Below, in pieces: positions 1-6,693 of a DNA stretch of 10,409 nucleotides (the stretch's first letter is position 1; each line of letters begins with the position of its first letter). The notes beneath the pieces were generated by a model, which did not search any database, was not told the origin of the DNA, and saw nothing but the letters and a program-made list of their open reading frames with translations. The DNA is from Pseudomonadota bacterium (GTDB taxonomy: Bacteria; Pseudomonadota; Gammaproteobacteria; Burkholderiales; Burkholderiaceae_C), in the NCBI GenBank assembly GCA_023435325.1, contig JAEYRT010000180.1, forward strand, positions 1 through 10,409. Direction: 5' to 3'. Both the position numbers and the translations under genes were made by a program.

Positions 1-968
1 ACCACGGGCAGGGCATCGATGTGGATGCCGCGCGCCGCCAGGTCGGTGGTCACCAGCACCTGCCACTGGTTGGCCTTGAACTCCTGCAGCACGCGCTGGC
101 GCGCGCCCTGGCTCAGCTCGCCATGCAGGGCTGTGGCAAAGATCTTCTTGGCATACAGCTTGTTGGCCACATGCTCGGCGCTGTAGCGGCTGGCCACGAA
201 CACCAGCATGCGCTGGCCGGGGTGCTGGGCGATCAGCGCGCGCAGCACATTGGTGCGTTGGGCAGCGTCCACATACAGGGCGCGCTGGGCGATGGTGGCA
301 TCCTGCTGGTGGGTGTTTTCCACTTCCACGCTGGCGTGGCCGGGGCGCAGCAGTTGCGCCACCAGGTCTTGCACGGCGGGGCCGAAGGTGGCCGACAGCA
401 GCAGGGTCTGGCGTTGCTCCTTGGCGGGCAGCAGGGCCAGCACTTGTTCCAGCGCTTCGGCAAAACCCAGGTCCATCAGGCGATCGGCCTCGTCCATCAC
501 CAAGGTCTGGATGGTGTGCAGCTTGAGTTGGCTGTGGGCCACGACATCGAGCAGGCGCCCAGGCGTGGCAATCACCAGATCTGCTCCGCCGCGCAGTGCC
601 ATGAGTTGCGGGTTGATCGATACGCCACCCGTCAGCACGGCCACCTTGGGGCGGCGGCCCATGGCTTCGCCCACGTGATAGATCAGCTCGGCCACCTGGG
701 CTGCCAGTTCGCGCGTGGGCACCAGCACCAATGCTTGCGTGCTGCGTGGACCCGGACGCTGTGCAGCATCGCTGAGCAGCCAGCTTTGCAGCAGCGGCAA
801 CACATAGGCAGCAGTCTTGCCCGAACCGGTAGGCGCACAGGCGCGCAGGTCCTGGCCGTCCAAAATCGCAGGAATGGCTTGCGACTGCACGGCGGTAGGT
901 GCAATCAGGCCTTGGGAGGCAGCAGCATGGGCCAGCGAAGGGGCAAGGCCAAGGGCAGAAAAGGGCAT
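1..968 (-). CDS. DEAD-box ATP-dependent RNA helicase, RhlE-like, 3' end outside window
   Basis: 322 codons are visible from the ATG at 968; the gene runs off the left edge. Motifs appear in the order of the DEAD-box family: Q motif (F3, then PTAVQ at 24-28), motif I APTGSGKT (45-52), Ia PTREL (84-88), Ib TPGR (135-138), II DEAD (159-162), III SAT (192-194), and motif V TTDLAARGI (307-315) in the second RecA-like domain. Motif VI (HRxGR) and any C-terminal extension lie outside. The family unwinds short RNA duplexes with ATP in the cytoplasm, in ribosome assembly, RNA decay or cold adaptation; the role of this member cannot be told from sequence. It resembles RhlE most (short N-terminus directly before the Q motif, SQGAR in domain 2), but I do not assign a symbol. 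The start fits because the Q motif begins at residue 3; the ribosome binding site is weak. It is divergent from the SH3b gene. Confidence 0.96.
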   Translation of the reverse strand, partial: MPFSALGLAPSLAHAAASQGLIAPTAVQSQAIPAILDGQDLRACAPTGSGKTAAYVLPLLQSWLLSDAAQRPGPRSTQALVLVPTRELAAQVAELIYHVGEAMGRRPKVAVLTGGVSINPQLMALRGGADLVIATPGRLLDVVAHSQLKLHTIQTLVMDEADRLMDLGFAEALEQVLALLPAKEQRQTLLLSATFGPAVQDLVAQLLRPGHASVEVENTHQQDATIAQRALYVDAAQRTNVLRALIAQHPGQRMLVFVASRYSAEHVANKLYAKKIFATALHGELSQGARQRVLQEFKANQWQVLVTTDLAARGIHIDALPV

Positions 969-1162
969 GGGCGATAGCCTGGAAAAGCAAAGGTGCAGAT
1001 TGTCGGGCTTGTGGCGCTGCCATGTGCAGCAAGGACTTTTGCACGCAAAAACGGAACCTTCCACGCCGGGGGCGCTCAGCCTTAGAGGCGGTTTAAGAGG
1101 CTCCGTGCTGCGGGCACGGCACTTCCGTCTTTTTTACGTTATGAAGAAGGGAAGATCAACGG
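969..1162. other. Divergent intergenic region with a leader hairpin
   Basis: This 194-bp gap lies between the helicase (leftward) and the SH3b gene (rightward) and should hold promoters for both. I found no convincing -35/-10 pair on either strand. A 6-bp inverted repeat (CCGTGC at 1103-1108, GCACGG at 1114-1119, 5-nt loop) is followed about 10 nt later by six T (1130-1135), just before the SH3b ribosome binding site. A terminator is not expected between divergent genes, so this may be a leader structure or chance. Confidence 0.35.
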
Positions 1163-1603
1163 ATGGCTGCTTTATGGAAAGCCGTGGCAACCTTGGGATT
1201 GCTTTTGGGGGCTGCACAAGCGCAGGCGGAGTTTGTCAGCATCAAGGGCAATCAGGTCAACGTCAGGCAAAGCCCGTCTACGCAGGCTGAGGTGGCCTGG
1301 GAGCTGAGCAAGGGCTACCCCATGAAGGTCACGCAAAAACGGGGCAATTGGCTCAAAGTCAAGGATTTTGACGGTGAGCTGGGCTGGGTGTACCGGCCAT
1401 TGACGCACAAGCAGGCCCACCACATCGTCAAGGCACCCAAGGCCAATATGCGCAAGGGACCGGGCACCCAGTACAAAAAAGTGGCATCGTTCCAGCAGTA
1501 CGACTTGCTCAGGACGCTGGAGAAGAAAAATGGCTGGATCAAGGGACAGGCCAGCAACGGCCAGACGGGCTGGATTTCCAAAAAACTGCTGTGGGGCTGG
1601 TAA
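1163..1603 (+). CDS. Exported protein with two bacterial SH3 (SH3b) domains
   Basis: A 146-residue protein. A hydrophobic signal peptide spans roughly residues 1-22, with a likely signal peptidase I site after AQA. Two SH3b-type repeats follow, about 24-80 and 87-143. Each opens with a beta-strand carrying an (V/A)N(V/M)R.(S/G)P motif (32-38 and 94-100) and closes with a GW(V/I)-type strand (74-76 and 136-138). In the family, SH3b domains bind peptidoglycan peptides or other ligands in the cell envelope. No hydrolase domain is present, so this may be an adaptor or targeting protein in the periplasm; that is inference. It is rich in lysine. The ATG at 1163 is preceded by a purine-rich ribosome binding site (about 1145-1152); the ATG at 1141 is in another frame. 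It ends 13 bp before a strong terminator shared with frmA. Confidence 0.88.
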   Translation: MAALWKAVATLGLLLGAAQAQAEFVSIKGNQVNVRQSPSTQAEVAWELSKGYPMKVTQKRGNWLKVKDFDGELGWVYRPLTHKQAHHIVKAPKANMRKGPGTQYKKVASFQQYDLLRTLEKKNGWIKGQASNGQTGWISKKLLWGW

Positions 1604-1615
1604 GCCTGTACAGAA

Positions 1616-1650
1616 ATAAAAAATCGCTCCTTCAAGGAGCGATTTTTTAT
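1616..1650. terminator. Bidirectional rho-independent terminator between SH3b gene and frmA
   Basis: An inverted repeat with a core stem TCGCTCCT/AGGAGCGA around a TCA loop (1632-1634) is flanked by six A on the left (1618-1623) and six T on the right (1643-1648). Read from either strand it gives a hairpin followed by a U tract. It lies 13 bp after the SH3b stop and 29 bp after the frmA stop, so it can end both convergent transcripts. Confidence 0.95.
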
Positions 1651-1678
1651 TGCAAAGGCGGCACAGGCCAGGGCGCGA

Positions 1679-2788
1679 TCAGTACTTGACCACCGAGCGA
1701 ATCGACTTGCCTTCGTGCATCAAATCAAACGCCTCATTGATCTGCTCCAGTGGCATGGTGTGGGTCACAAAGGGTTCGAGCTGGATCTTGCCGCTCATGG
1801 CGTCTTCCACCATGCCGGGCAGTTCGCTGCGGCCCTTCACGCCACCAAAGGCGGTGCCCATCCACTTGCGGCCGGTGACCAGCTGGAAGGGGCGGGTGGA
1901 AATTTCCTGGCCCGCACCGGCTACGCCGATGATCACGCTCTGGCCCCAGCCGCGGTGTGCGCATTCCAGCGCGGCGCGCATGACCTGGGTGTTGCCAATG
2001 CATTCGAAGCTGTGGTCGACGCCCCAGCCGGTCATCTCGACGATGACTTGCTGGATGGGCTTGTCGTAGTCCTTGGGGTTGATGCAGTCGGTGGCACCGA
2101 AAGTCTTGGCCAGATCGAACTTGGAAGGGTTGGTGTCGATGGCGATGATGCGGCCAGCCTTGGCTTGCTGTGCACCCTGGATCACGGCCAGGCCAATGCC
2201 GCCCAGACCGAATACGGCCACGGTGTCACCTTCCTGTACCTTGGCGGTGTTTTTCACCGCGCCCAGGCCGGTGGTCACGCCGCAACCCAGCAAGCACACT
2301 TGCTCGTGGTTGGCTTCAGGATTAATCTTGGCCAGTGACACTTCGGCCACCACGGTGTATTCCGAGAAGGTGGAGCAGCCCATGTAGTGGTAGATGGGCT
2401 GCCCGTTGTAGCTGAAGCGCGTCGTGCCATCGGGCATCACGCCCTTGCCCTGGGTGGCGCGCACGGACGTGCACAGATTGGTTTTGCCGCTCTTGCAGAA
2501 CAGGCACTCGCCGCACTCGGCGGTGTACAGCGGAATGACGTGGTCGCCAGGTTTGACGCTGGTCACACCTTCGCCAACTTCCACCACCACGCCCGCACCT
2601 TCATGGCCCAGCACGACGGGGAATAGGCCTTCAGGGTCTTCTCCGCTGAGGGTGAATGCGTCGGTGTGGCACACACCGGTGTCGGTGATCTTGATCAGTA
2701 CTTCGCCCTTCTGGGGCGGGGCAACGTCGATCTCCACGATTTGCAGGGGTTCTCCGGCTTTGAAGGCAACGGCGGCGCGAGATTTCAT
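1679..2788 (-). CDS. frmA: S-(hydroxymethyl)glutathione dehydrogenase / class III alcohol dehydrogenase
   Basis: A 369-residue zinc alcohol dehydrogenase of class III (also called adhC), the usual family length. It oxidises S-hydroxymethylglutathione, formed from formaldehyde and glutathione, to S-formylglutathione with NAD+ in the cytoplasm; the family also reduces S-nitrosoglutathione. Visible residues: catalytic zinc ligands C40 (GVCHTD), H62/E63 (GHE) and C169 (LLGCG); structural zinc cysteines C92, C95, C98 and C106; Rossmann motif GLGGIG (194-199); and D218 after the second strand, typical of NAD preference. The reading frame stays open for 46 more codons upstream, but homology begins at MKSRAAV (start 2788), which has a GAAAG ribosome binding site 8 nt upstream. 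The S-formylglutathione hydrolase gene that often follows is absent here: the next element is the shared terminator. Inverted repeats lie in the 116-bp gap to the XRE gene upstream. Confidence 0.97.
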   Translation of the reverse strand: MKSRAAVAFKAGEPLQIVEIDVAPPQKGEVLIKITDTGVCHTDAFTLSGEDPEGLFPVVLGHEGAGVVVEVGEGVTSVKPGDHVIPLYTAECGECLFCKSGKTNLCTSVRATQGKGVMPDGTTRFSYNGQPIYHYMGCSTFSEYTVVAEVSLAKINPEANHEQVCLLGCGVTTGLGAVKNTAKVQEGDTVAVFGLGGIGLAVIQGAQQAKAGRIIAIDTNPSKFDLAKTFGATDCINPKDYDKPIQQVIVEMTGWGVDHSFECIGNTQVMRAALECAHRGWGQSVIIGVAGAGQEISTRPFQLVTGRKWMGTAFGGVKGRSELPGMVEDAMSGKIQLEPFVTHTMPLEQINEAFDLMHEGKSIRSVVKY

Positions 2789-2847
2789 GGGGATAACTTT
2801 CAAAAGAAGGGGCACAAAGGCGCAGTAGCACTGCGTCCGGCGAGGGT

Positions 2848-2862
2848 TTGACTGTAGGTCAA
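2848..2862. repeat. Perfect inverted repeat TTGAC-N5-GTCAA upstream of frmA
   Basis: A 15-bp perfect dyad (TTGAC, TGTAG, GTCAA) 60-74 bp upstream of the frmA start codon. The size and symmetry suit a dimeric repressor or activator site. One arm read towards frmA contains a TTGACC resembling a -35 hexamer, but I see no matching -10 at 16-19 bp. The binding protein is unknown; the neighbouring XRE protein is one candidate. Confidence 0.4.
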
Positions 2863-2866
2863 GTTG

Positions 2867-2893
2867 GCGGCAAATCGGTTGCGTATTTGCCGC
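2867..2893. repeat. 9-bp inverted repeat (hairpin) between the XRE gene and frmA
   Basis: GCGGCAAAT (2867-2875) and ATTTGCCGC (2885-2893) pair perfectly around a 9-nt loop, 11 bp after the XRE stop codon. On the minus strand no U tract follows, so it is not a standard terminator. It could be a rho-type 3' end structure of the XRE mRNA, or an operator in the frmA upstream region. Confidence 0.45.
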
Positions 2894-2904
2894 AAGAAAG
2901 CAGG

Positions 2905-3279
2905 CTACAAGGCGGGTAGCTGCCATTGGGCCAGCAAGTCTGCAAACTCATCGGCAACGGACAACCGGTGAGGCTGGGCATCCGGTGCCGTGGTTGACAG
3001 TACCGGCGCCTGCGCCGCGGGTTGGCTATCCAGCAGGCCCAGCAAATCAAGTTGGGGGTTGATCAGCCACAGGCACATCACATAGGTGGCAGTGGCAATA
3101 GCCGGATCGCCCCGCTCCAGACGGGCCATGGTGGGCTGGGAGATACCCAGCTTGTGTGCCCACTGCGCCTGCGTTTCTCCGCGCGCCTTGCGGGTGGCCA
3201 CGATGCGCTGGGCCACTTGTTCAATTTGCGAGAGGATGAAAGGCGGAAAATCTGCAGGGCAGGTGTTCTGACGGGGCAT
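2905..3279 (-). CDS. XRE/Cro-type helix-turn-helix transcriptional regulator
   Basis: A 124-residue protein with an XRE-type DNA-binding domain at about residues 22-75. The predicted recognition part is ETQAQWAHKLGISQPTMARLE (shown from 35 onward: ETQAQ, GISQPT, MARLERG), the usual arrangement of helices 2-4. After it come a short leucine-rich helix (residues 77-84), a Pro/Ala/Gln-rich linker and a C-terminal helix ending in LAQWQLPAL. The domain resembles HipB-like antitoxins, but no HipA or other toxin gene is adjacent, so a toxin-antitoxin role is not supported. The frame stays open upstream for 78 codons; I chose ATG 3279 because the extra residues look non-coding (Cys/Trp/Ser-rich, overlapping the ggt 3' end). 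The ribosome binding site is poor. Likely target genes are its own promoter and perhaps frmA or ggt (inference). Confidence 0.82.
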   Translation of the reverse strand: MPRQNTCPADFPPFILSQIEQVAQRIVATRKARGETQAQWAHKLGISQPTMARLERGDPAIATATYVMCLWLINPQLDLLGLLDSQPAAQAPVLSTTAPDAQPHRLSVADEFADLLAQWQLPAL

Positions 3280-3327
3280 GTCCAGGATGTTATCGCCGTT
3301 CGTCGGAAATTTTGACCAATTGCATGA

Positions 3328-3368
3328 GTTTCTATAGCAAGCATTCGAGCGGCAGCTTGCCCAGAAAC
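3328..3368. repeat. Two-tier inverted repeat between ggt and the XRE gene
   Basis: GTTTCT (3328-3333) pairs with AGAAAC (3363-3368), and inside it GCAAGC (3337-3342 read on the minus strand as GCTTGC) pairs with its complement at 3355-3360, around a 12-nt loop. The two 6-bp stems are separated by a small internal loop (3 nt against 2 nt). No U tract follows on the minus strand, so it may end ggt transcription only weakly. It overlaps the likely XRE promoter, so an operator role is also possible. Confidence 0.45.
3331..3339 (-). promoter_or_regulatory. Candidate extended -10 promoter of the XRE gene
   Basis: Read on the minus strand this is TGCTATAGA, an extended -10 (TGn plus TATAGA), 51 bp upstream of the XRE start codon. 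There is no clear -35. It lies within the inverted repeat at 3328-3368, which would suit autoregulation. This is sequence resemblance only. Confidence 0.35.
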
Positions 3369-3448
3369 CGGAGCATCCCGCGCTGGTCTTTGGGGAACTG
3401 CTGCAGGGCCAGCAATTCTCACTCCCCAGCCAAGCCCGCGCAGCACGT

Positions 3449-5308
3449 CTAATCTCCCATGACCACACCCTCGCGACGCGGATCTGCACCGCCAAACCAG
3501 AAGGCTTTGCCATGGGCCTCGCCCCGCGTGATGGCTTGCAAGCCGCTGGTCAGGTCCTGCTCTTTGACTTCCGCGCCGCGTGCCTTCAGTGCTTCCACCG
3601 TGGCTGTGGGAAAGCGTCGGGCTTCCAGCAAGGTGGGGCCATTCAGGCTGCTGAAGTTGGGCAGATTGATGGCCTGCTGCGGCGTGAGCCCCCAGCCCAG
3701 CACGCCTTGCAAGGTTTTGGCGGTGTAGTGAATGATTTGCGCCCCGCCGGGGCTGCCCGCACTCATCACCACATGGCCGGTGGCCTTGTCAAACACCAGG
3801 GTCGGAGCCATGGACGAACGTGGCCGCTTGCCGGGTTCGACGCGGTTGGCTATCGGCTGGCCATCGGCAGCCTTTGGTGCCAGGCTGAAGTCGGTCAGTT
3901 CGTTGTTGAGCAAAAAGCCCTTGACCATCTGGCGGCTGCCGAACTGGTCTTCGATGGTGGTGGTCATGGCCAGGGCATTGCCGAAAGCATCGACGATGCT
4001 GATATGGCTGGTGCCGTATTCGGGCTGTTCCGGCATGGGTGCGTGGCTGACCTTGAAAACGCCAGGGTTGCCCGGTTGTGCCACTTTCATGCTTTGCTGG
4101 CCAATCAGGCGCGCGCGTTCCTGCAGATAACGGTTGTCTAGCAGGTTCAGCCAGTTGCCTCCGGGTGCTTGCACAAAGTCGGGGTCGGCAACGTAGAGCG
4201 CACGGTCTGCAAATGCCAGCCGTGCGGCTTCGGTGTAGAAGTGCAGCCAGTCGGCCGTGGGCAGGCCGTCAGGGCCCAGGTCCATACGGGCTGCCGGGGT
4301 ATGGCCCACAATGCCCAGGATCTGACCTATCGCCAGGGCGCCGGAGCTCGGTGGCGGGAAACCGCAGACGGTGTAGCCGCGCTGTGGCATGCCCTGGGAG
4401 GTGGCCGGCAGGTTCCAGTCAAAGCACAGTGCTGCGCGTTTTTTGGGTTGGTAGCGGGCCAGATCCTGGGTGGAAAGCACACCAGGGTTGGTGGGGTGAC
4501 TGCGGACTTTGTGCACGATGGCCTGCGCCACCTCGCCCTCGTGCAGCGCCTTGCTGCCGTGTCGGGCCATGGCGCGCAGCACCTGGGCATATTCCGGGTT
4601 CTTGCGCAGGGTGCCCACGGGCAGGGGCTGCCGATCGGCGCCATAGAAGTAGGCGCGTGCCGTAGGATCGCTGGACAAATACTTTTCCGTGCGCAGCAGG
4701 GTGTGCAGGCGCGGGCTGATTCTGAAGCCTTGTTCGGCCAATTGGATGGCCGGCTCAAACAGGCTGGCCCAGGCCAGCTTGCCATGTTCCCTGTGGGCCA
4801 GCTCCAGCATGCGCATGGTGCCGGGTGTGCCGACCGAACGCCCGCCGACCACGGCATCGTGGAAGGCCATGGGCTTGCCCTCGGCGTTCAGAAAAAGGCT
4901 CTCGGTGGCGGCGGCTGGGGCTGTCTCGCGGCCATCATAGGCCTCGATGTTGCGACCAGCCGCGTGCAGCAGAAAGGCGCCTCCGCCGATGCCGCTCGAT
5001 TGCGGCTCCACCAGCCCCAGCACCAGTTGCACGGCAATGGCCGCATCAATGGCGCTGCCACCTGCCTTGAGGACTTGATAGCCCGCATCGGTGGCCAGCG
5101 GGTTGGCGGCGGCGACTGCAAACTTCTGCGTGGCCCAGCCTGGCTTTTCGGTCCAGCCGGAGCTGCCTTCAGGCTGTGCAGGAATCTGGTAGTTCCATGT
5201 GCTGTCCGTGCGTTCCGTAGGACTGGTGCAGGCAGCCAGCAGCGCTGCAGAAACGACAGCGCCCAGCACGGAGGCTGGGCGCAGGAAGTGGCGATCTTGA
5301 TCACGCAT
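3449..5308 (-). CDS. ggt: Gamma-glutamyltransferase, predicted lipoprotein
   Basis: A 619-residue gamma-glutamyltranspeptidase (N-terminal nucleophile hydrolase). It cleaves the gamma-glutamyl bond of glutathione and related peptides, giving glutamate or a transferred gamma-glutamyl group. Family residues visible: R127 in AYDGRETAP (substrate carboxylate), T433 in YGTSHIS (self-cleavage site and nucleophile), GFLLNNELTDFS (464-475), RPRSSMAPT (495-503) with the substrate serines, and GSPGG (518-522, oxyanion hole). Self-cleavage before T433 would give a small subunit of about 187 residues. The N-terminus carries a lipoprotein signal (hydrophobic 12-26, lipobox LAAC with C27), so the enzyme should be anchored in the envelope. 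Start 5308 is set by GAGGAG 8 nt upstream; 29 further in-frame codons upstream are rejected. It lies 83 bp downstream of gltS on the same strand and is probably co-transcribed, which fits glutamate salvage. Confidence 0.96.
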   Translation of the reverse strand: MRDQDRHFLRPASVLGAVVSAALLAACTSPTERTDSTWNYQIPAQPEGSSGWTEKPGWATQKFAVAAANPLATDAGYQVLKAGGSAIDAAIAVQLVLGLVEPQSSGIGGGAFLLHAAGRNIEAYDGRETAPAAATESLFLNAEGKPMAFHDAVVGGRSVGTPGTMRMLELAHREHGKLAWASLFEPAIQLAEQGFRISPRLHTLLRTEKYLSSDPTARAYFYGADRQPLPVGTLRKNPEYAQVLRAMARHGSKALHEGEVAQAIVHKVRSHPTNPGVLSTQDLARYQPKKRAALCFDWNLPATSQGMPQRGYTVCGFPPPSSGALAIGQILGIVGHTPAARMDLGPDGLPTADWLHFYTEAARLAFADRALYVADPDFVQAPGGNWLNLLDNRYLQERARLIGQQSMKVAQPGNPGVFKVSHAPMPEQPEYGTSHISIVDAFGNALAMTTTIEDQFGSRQMVKGFLLNNELTDFSLAPKAADGQPIANRVEPGKRPRSSMAPTLVFDKATGHVVMSAGSPGGAQIIHYTAKTLQGVLGWGLTPQQAINLPNFSSLNGPTLLEARRFPTATVEALKARGAEVKEQDLTSGLQAITRGEAHGKAFWFGGADPRREGVVMGD

Positions 5309-5316
5309 GGGGCAGT

Positions 5317-5322
5317 CTCCTC
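5317..5322 (-). promoter_or_regulatory. Ribosome binding site of ggt
   Basis: GAGGAG on the minus strand, 8 nt before ATG 5308. It decides the start in favour of the lipoprotein signal peptide over the longer open frame that reaches 5395 and would overlap the end of gltS. Confidence 0.8.
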
Positions 5323-5366
5323 GTTGAGTGAATGCCCCAGTGTGCGCGAAAAACCATGCCTTGGGT

Positions 5367-5387
5367 GTAGGTGCTTCACGCACCTGC
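5367..5387 (-). repeat. Hairpin just downstream of gltS
   Basis: AGGTGC (5369-5374) and GCACCT (5380-5385) form a 6-bp stem with a TTCAC loop, extendable by a G-T and a G-C pair. It begins 4 nt after the gltS stop. No U tract follows on the minus strand. It may stabilise the gltS 3' end or reduce readthrough into ggt rather than terminate fully. Confidence 0.4.
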
Positions 5388-5391
5388 GGGA

Positions 5392-6630
5392 TCAACGCAC
5401 AAGGCTGATGGACAGCTGAATCAGGAAGGCATTCACGATGTCAATGAAGAATGCGCCCACCAGCGGAACGATCAGGAAGGCCTTGTGCGAGGGGCCGTAC
5501 TGATTGGTAATGGCCTGCATGTTGGCGATCGCTGTGGGGGTCGAGCCCATGCCAAAGCCTACCTGACCTGCGGCCAGCAGTGCTGCATCGTAGTCCTTGC
5601 CCATGGCGCGGAAGGTGATCCAGTAGGCAAACAAGGCCATGGCCACGGTTTGCGCTGCCATGATGATGAGCAGCGGAGCGGCCAGGTCGGCCAGCTCCCA
5701 CAGGCGCATCGACAGCAAGGCCATGGCCAGATAAATCGACAGGGCGGCATTGCCAAACACATCAATGGCGCGGTCAAACACCTTGAAACCAAAAATGTAA
5801 TCCAGCACGTTGCGGATGATCACGCCACCGCCCAAGCACCACACAAAAGTGGGCAGCTGGAACGAAGTGCCAGCGGTCAGGTTGCGCATCAGTTCGCCAA
5901 AGGCCAGACAGCCGGCAAACAGCGCCATGGTTTCGATGGCTGCGTCGGCGGTGATCAGGCGGGGGGCCTTGGCGTTGGTTTCAAAGGCAAAGGCCTCGGT
6001 GTTGTCGCCCACGGGAGGCAGGTCTTCACGCGTTTGCTCGCTCTGGCTGCGCGGCTTGGCCAGTTTGTATTGGGTGACCAGACGCTTGGCCAGGGGGCCG
6101 CCCATGATGGAGCCGATCACCAGACCAAAGGTGGCACAGGCAATGCCCAGGGTGGTGGCGCCCGTCAGGCCGTATTCCTGCTCAAGCACGGGGCCCCAGG
6201 CACCCGCAGTGCCGTGGCCGCCGACCAGGGTGATGGAGCCGGCCACGATACCAATCAGGGGGTCCAGGCCTACGGCTGCGGCAATGCCCATACCCACGCC
6301 GTTTTGCACGATGATGAACAAGGAGATCACCACCAGGAAAATGATCAGACCGATGCCGCCTTCCCGGAGCTTGGCGAAGTTGGCGCTCAGACCGATGGAG
6401 GAGAAGAACACCAGCATGAAAGCTGTCTGCAGATCGGTGGCGAAACCGAAGGTCCAACCCAAGGACAGGTTCAGCGCCAGGATGACGGCTGCCACCACCA
6501 GGCCACCCGCTACGGGCTCGGGGATGTTGTAGTCGCGCAGGAAGCGGATGCGGTTGACCAGGAACTTACCCAGCAGCAAGACGAGCACTGCCAGGATGAG
6601 TGTGTAGTAGGCACTGAAATTCACATGCAT
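5392..6630 (-). CDS. gltS: Sodium/glutamate symporter
   Basis: A 412-residue polytopic membrane protein of the GltS (ESS) family; the E. coli protein is of similar length (about 400). It imports L-glutamate with Na+ across the inner membrane. The sequence shows two halves of hydrophobic segments joined by a charged cytoplasmic linker (about 183-228), and the two family re-entrant loop motifs: GGHGTAGAWG (137-146) in the first half and GFGMGSTPTAIANM (358-371) in the second. IPEPVAGG (36-43) near the N-terminus is also typical. Start 6630 (MHVNF) is preferred over the 30-codon longer open frame: it has GAAAGAG about 6 nt upstream and places the first membrane helix (9-25) normally. It is first in a probable gltS-ggt operon, and its long leader contains hairpins that may control expression. 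Confidence 0.96.
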   Translation of the reverse strand: MHVNFSAYYTLILAVLVLLLGKFLVNRIRFLRDYNIPEPVAGGLVVAAVILALNLSLGWTFGFATDLQTAFMLVFFSSIGLSANFAKLREGGIGLIIFLVVISLFIIVQNGVGMGIAAAVGLDPLIGIVAGSITLVGGHGTAGAWGPVLEQEYGLTGATTLGIACATFGLVIGSIMGGPLAKRLVTQYKLAKPRSQSEQTREDLPPVGDNTEAFAFETNAKAPRLITADAAIETMALFAGCLAFGELMRNLTAGTSFQLPTFVWCLGGGVIIRNVLDYIFGFKVFDRAIDVFGNAALSIYLAMALLSMRLWELADLAAPLLIIMAAQTVAMALFAYWITFRAMGKDYDAALLAAGQVGFGMGSTPTAIANMQAITNQYGPSHKAFLIVPLVGAFFIDIVNAFLIQLSISLVR

Positions 6631-6643
6631 GAAAGACTCTTTC
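6631..6643 (-). promoter_or_regulatory. gltS ribosome binding site inside a small palindrome
   Basis: On the minus strand GAAAG-AGT-CTTTC sits directly before the gltS start codon. The GAAAGAG ribosome binding site is one arm of this 5-bp inverted repeat, so the mRNA could fold to hide it. The stem is short and AT-rich, so the effect may be slight. Confidence 0.35.
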
Positions 6644-6666
6644 ACAAGAAACAGCAAAGCGACTAT

Positions 6667-6693
6667 CCATGCCTGCACCGTGCACAGGCATGG
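6667..6693 (-). repeat. Strong hairpin in the gltS leader
   Basis: CCATGCCTG (6667-6675) pairs perfectly with CAGGCATGG (6685-6693) around a 9-nt loop, 36 bp upstream of the gltS start. An alternative fold pairs TGCA inside it with a small bulge. On the minus strand the T6 run comes before the hairpin, not after, so it is not a terminator for either direction. It may be an operator or a 5' leader structure affecting gltS mRNA. Confidence 0.55.

Noticed and set aside
21..977. Long plus-strand open frame of 318 codons
   Set aside because: It is antisense to the DEAD-box helicase, whose motifs are all intact; the His/Gln/Gly/Leu-rich composition is typical of a shadow frame in GC-rich DNA.
2830..2863. 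MerR-type promoter with TTGACC for frmA
   Set aside because: The dyad includes the -35 itself rather than lying in a 19-20 bp spacer, and no -10 is present at that distance.
2905..3513. XRE gene as antitoxin of a HipBA-like module
   Set aside because: No toxin-like gene lies on either side: frmA and ggt are the neighbours.
4169..5419. Long plus-strand open frame of 416 codons
   Set aside because: Antisense to ggt; no recognisable domain and shadow-like composition.
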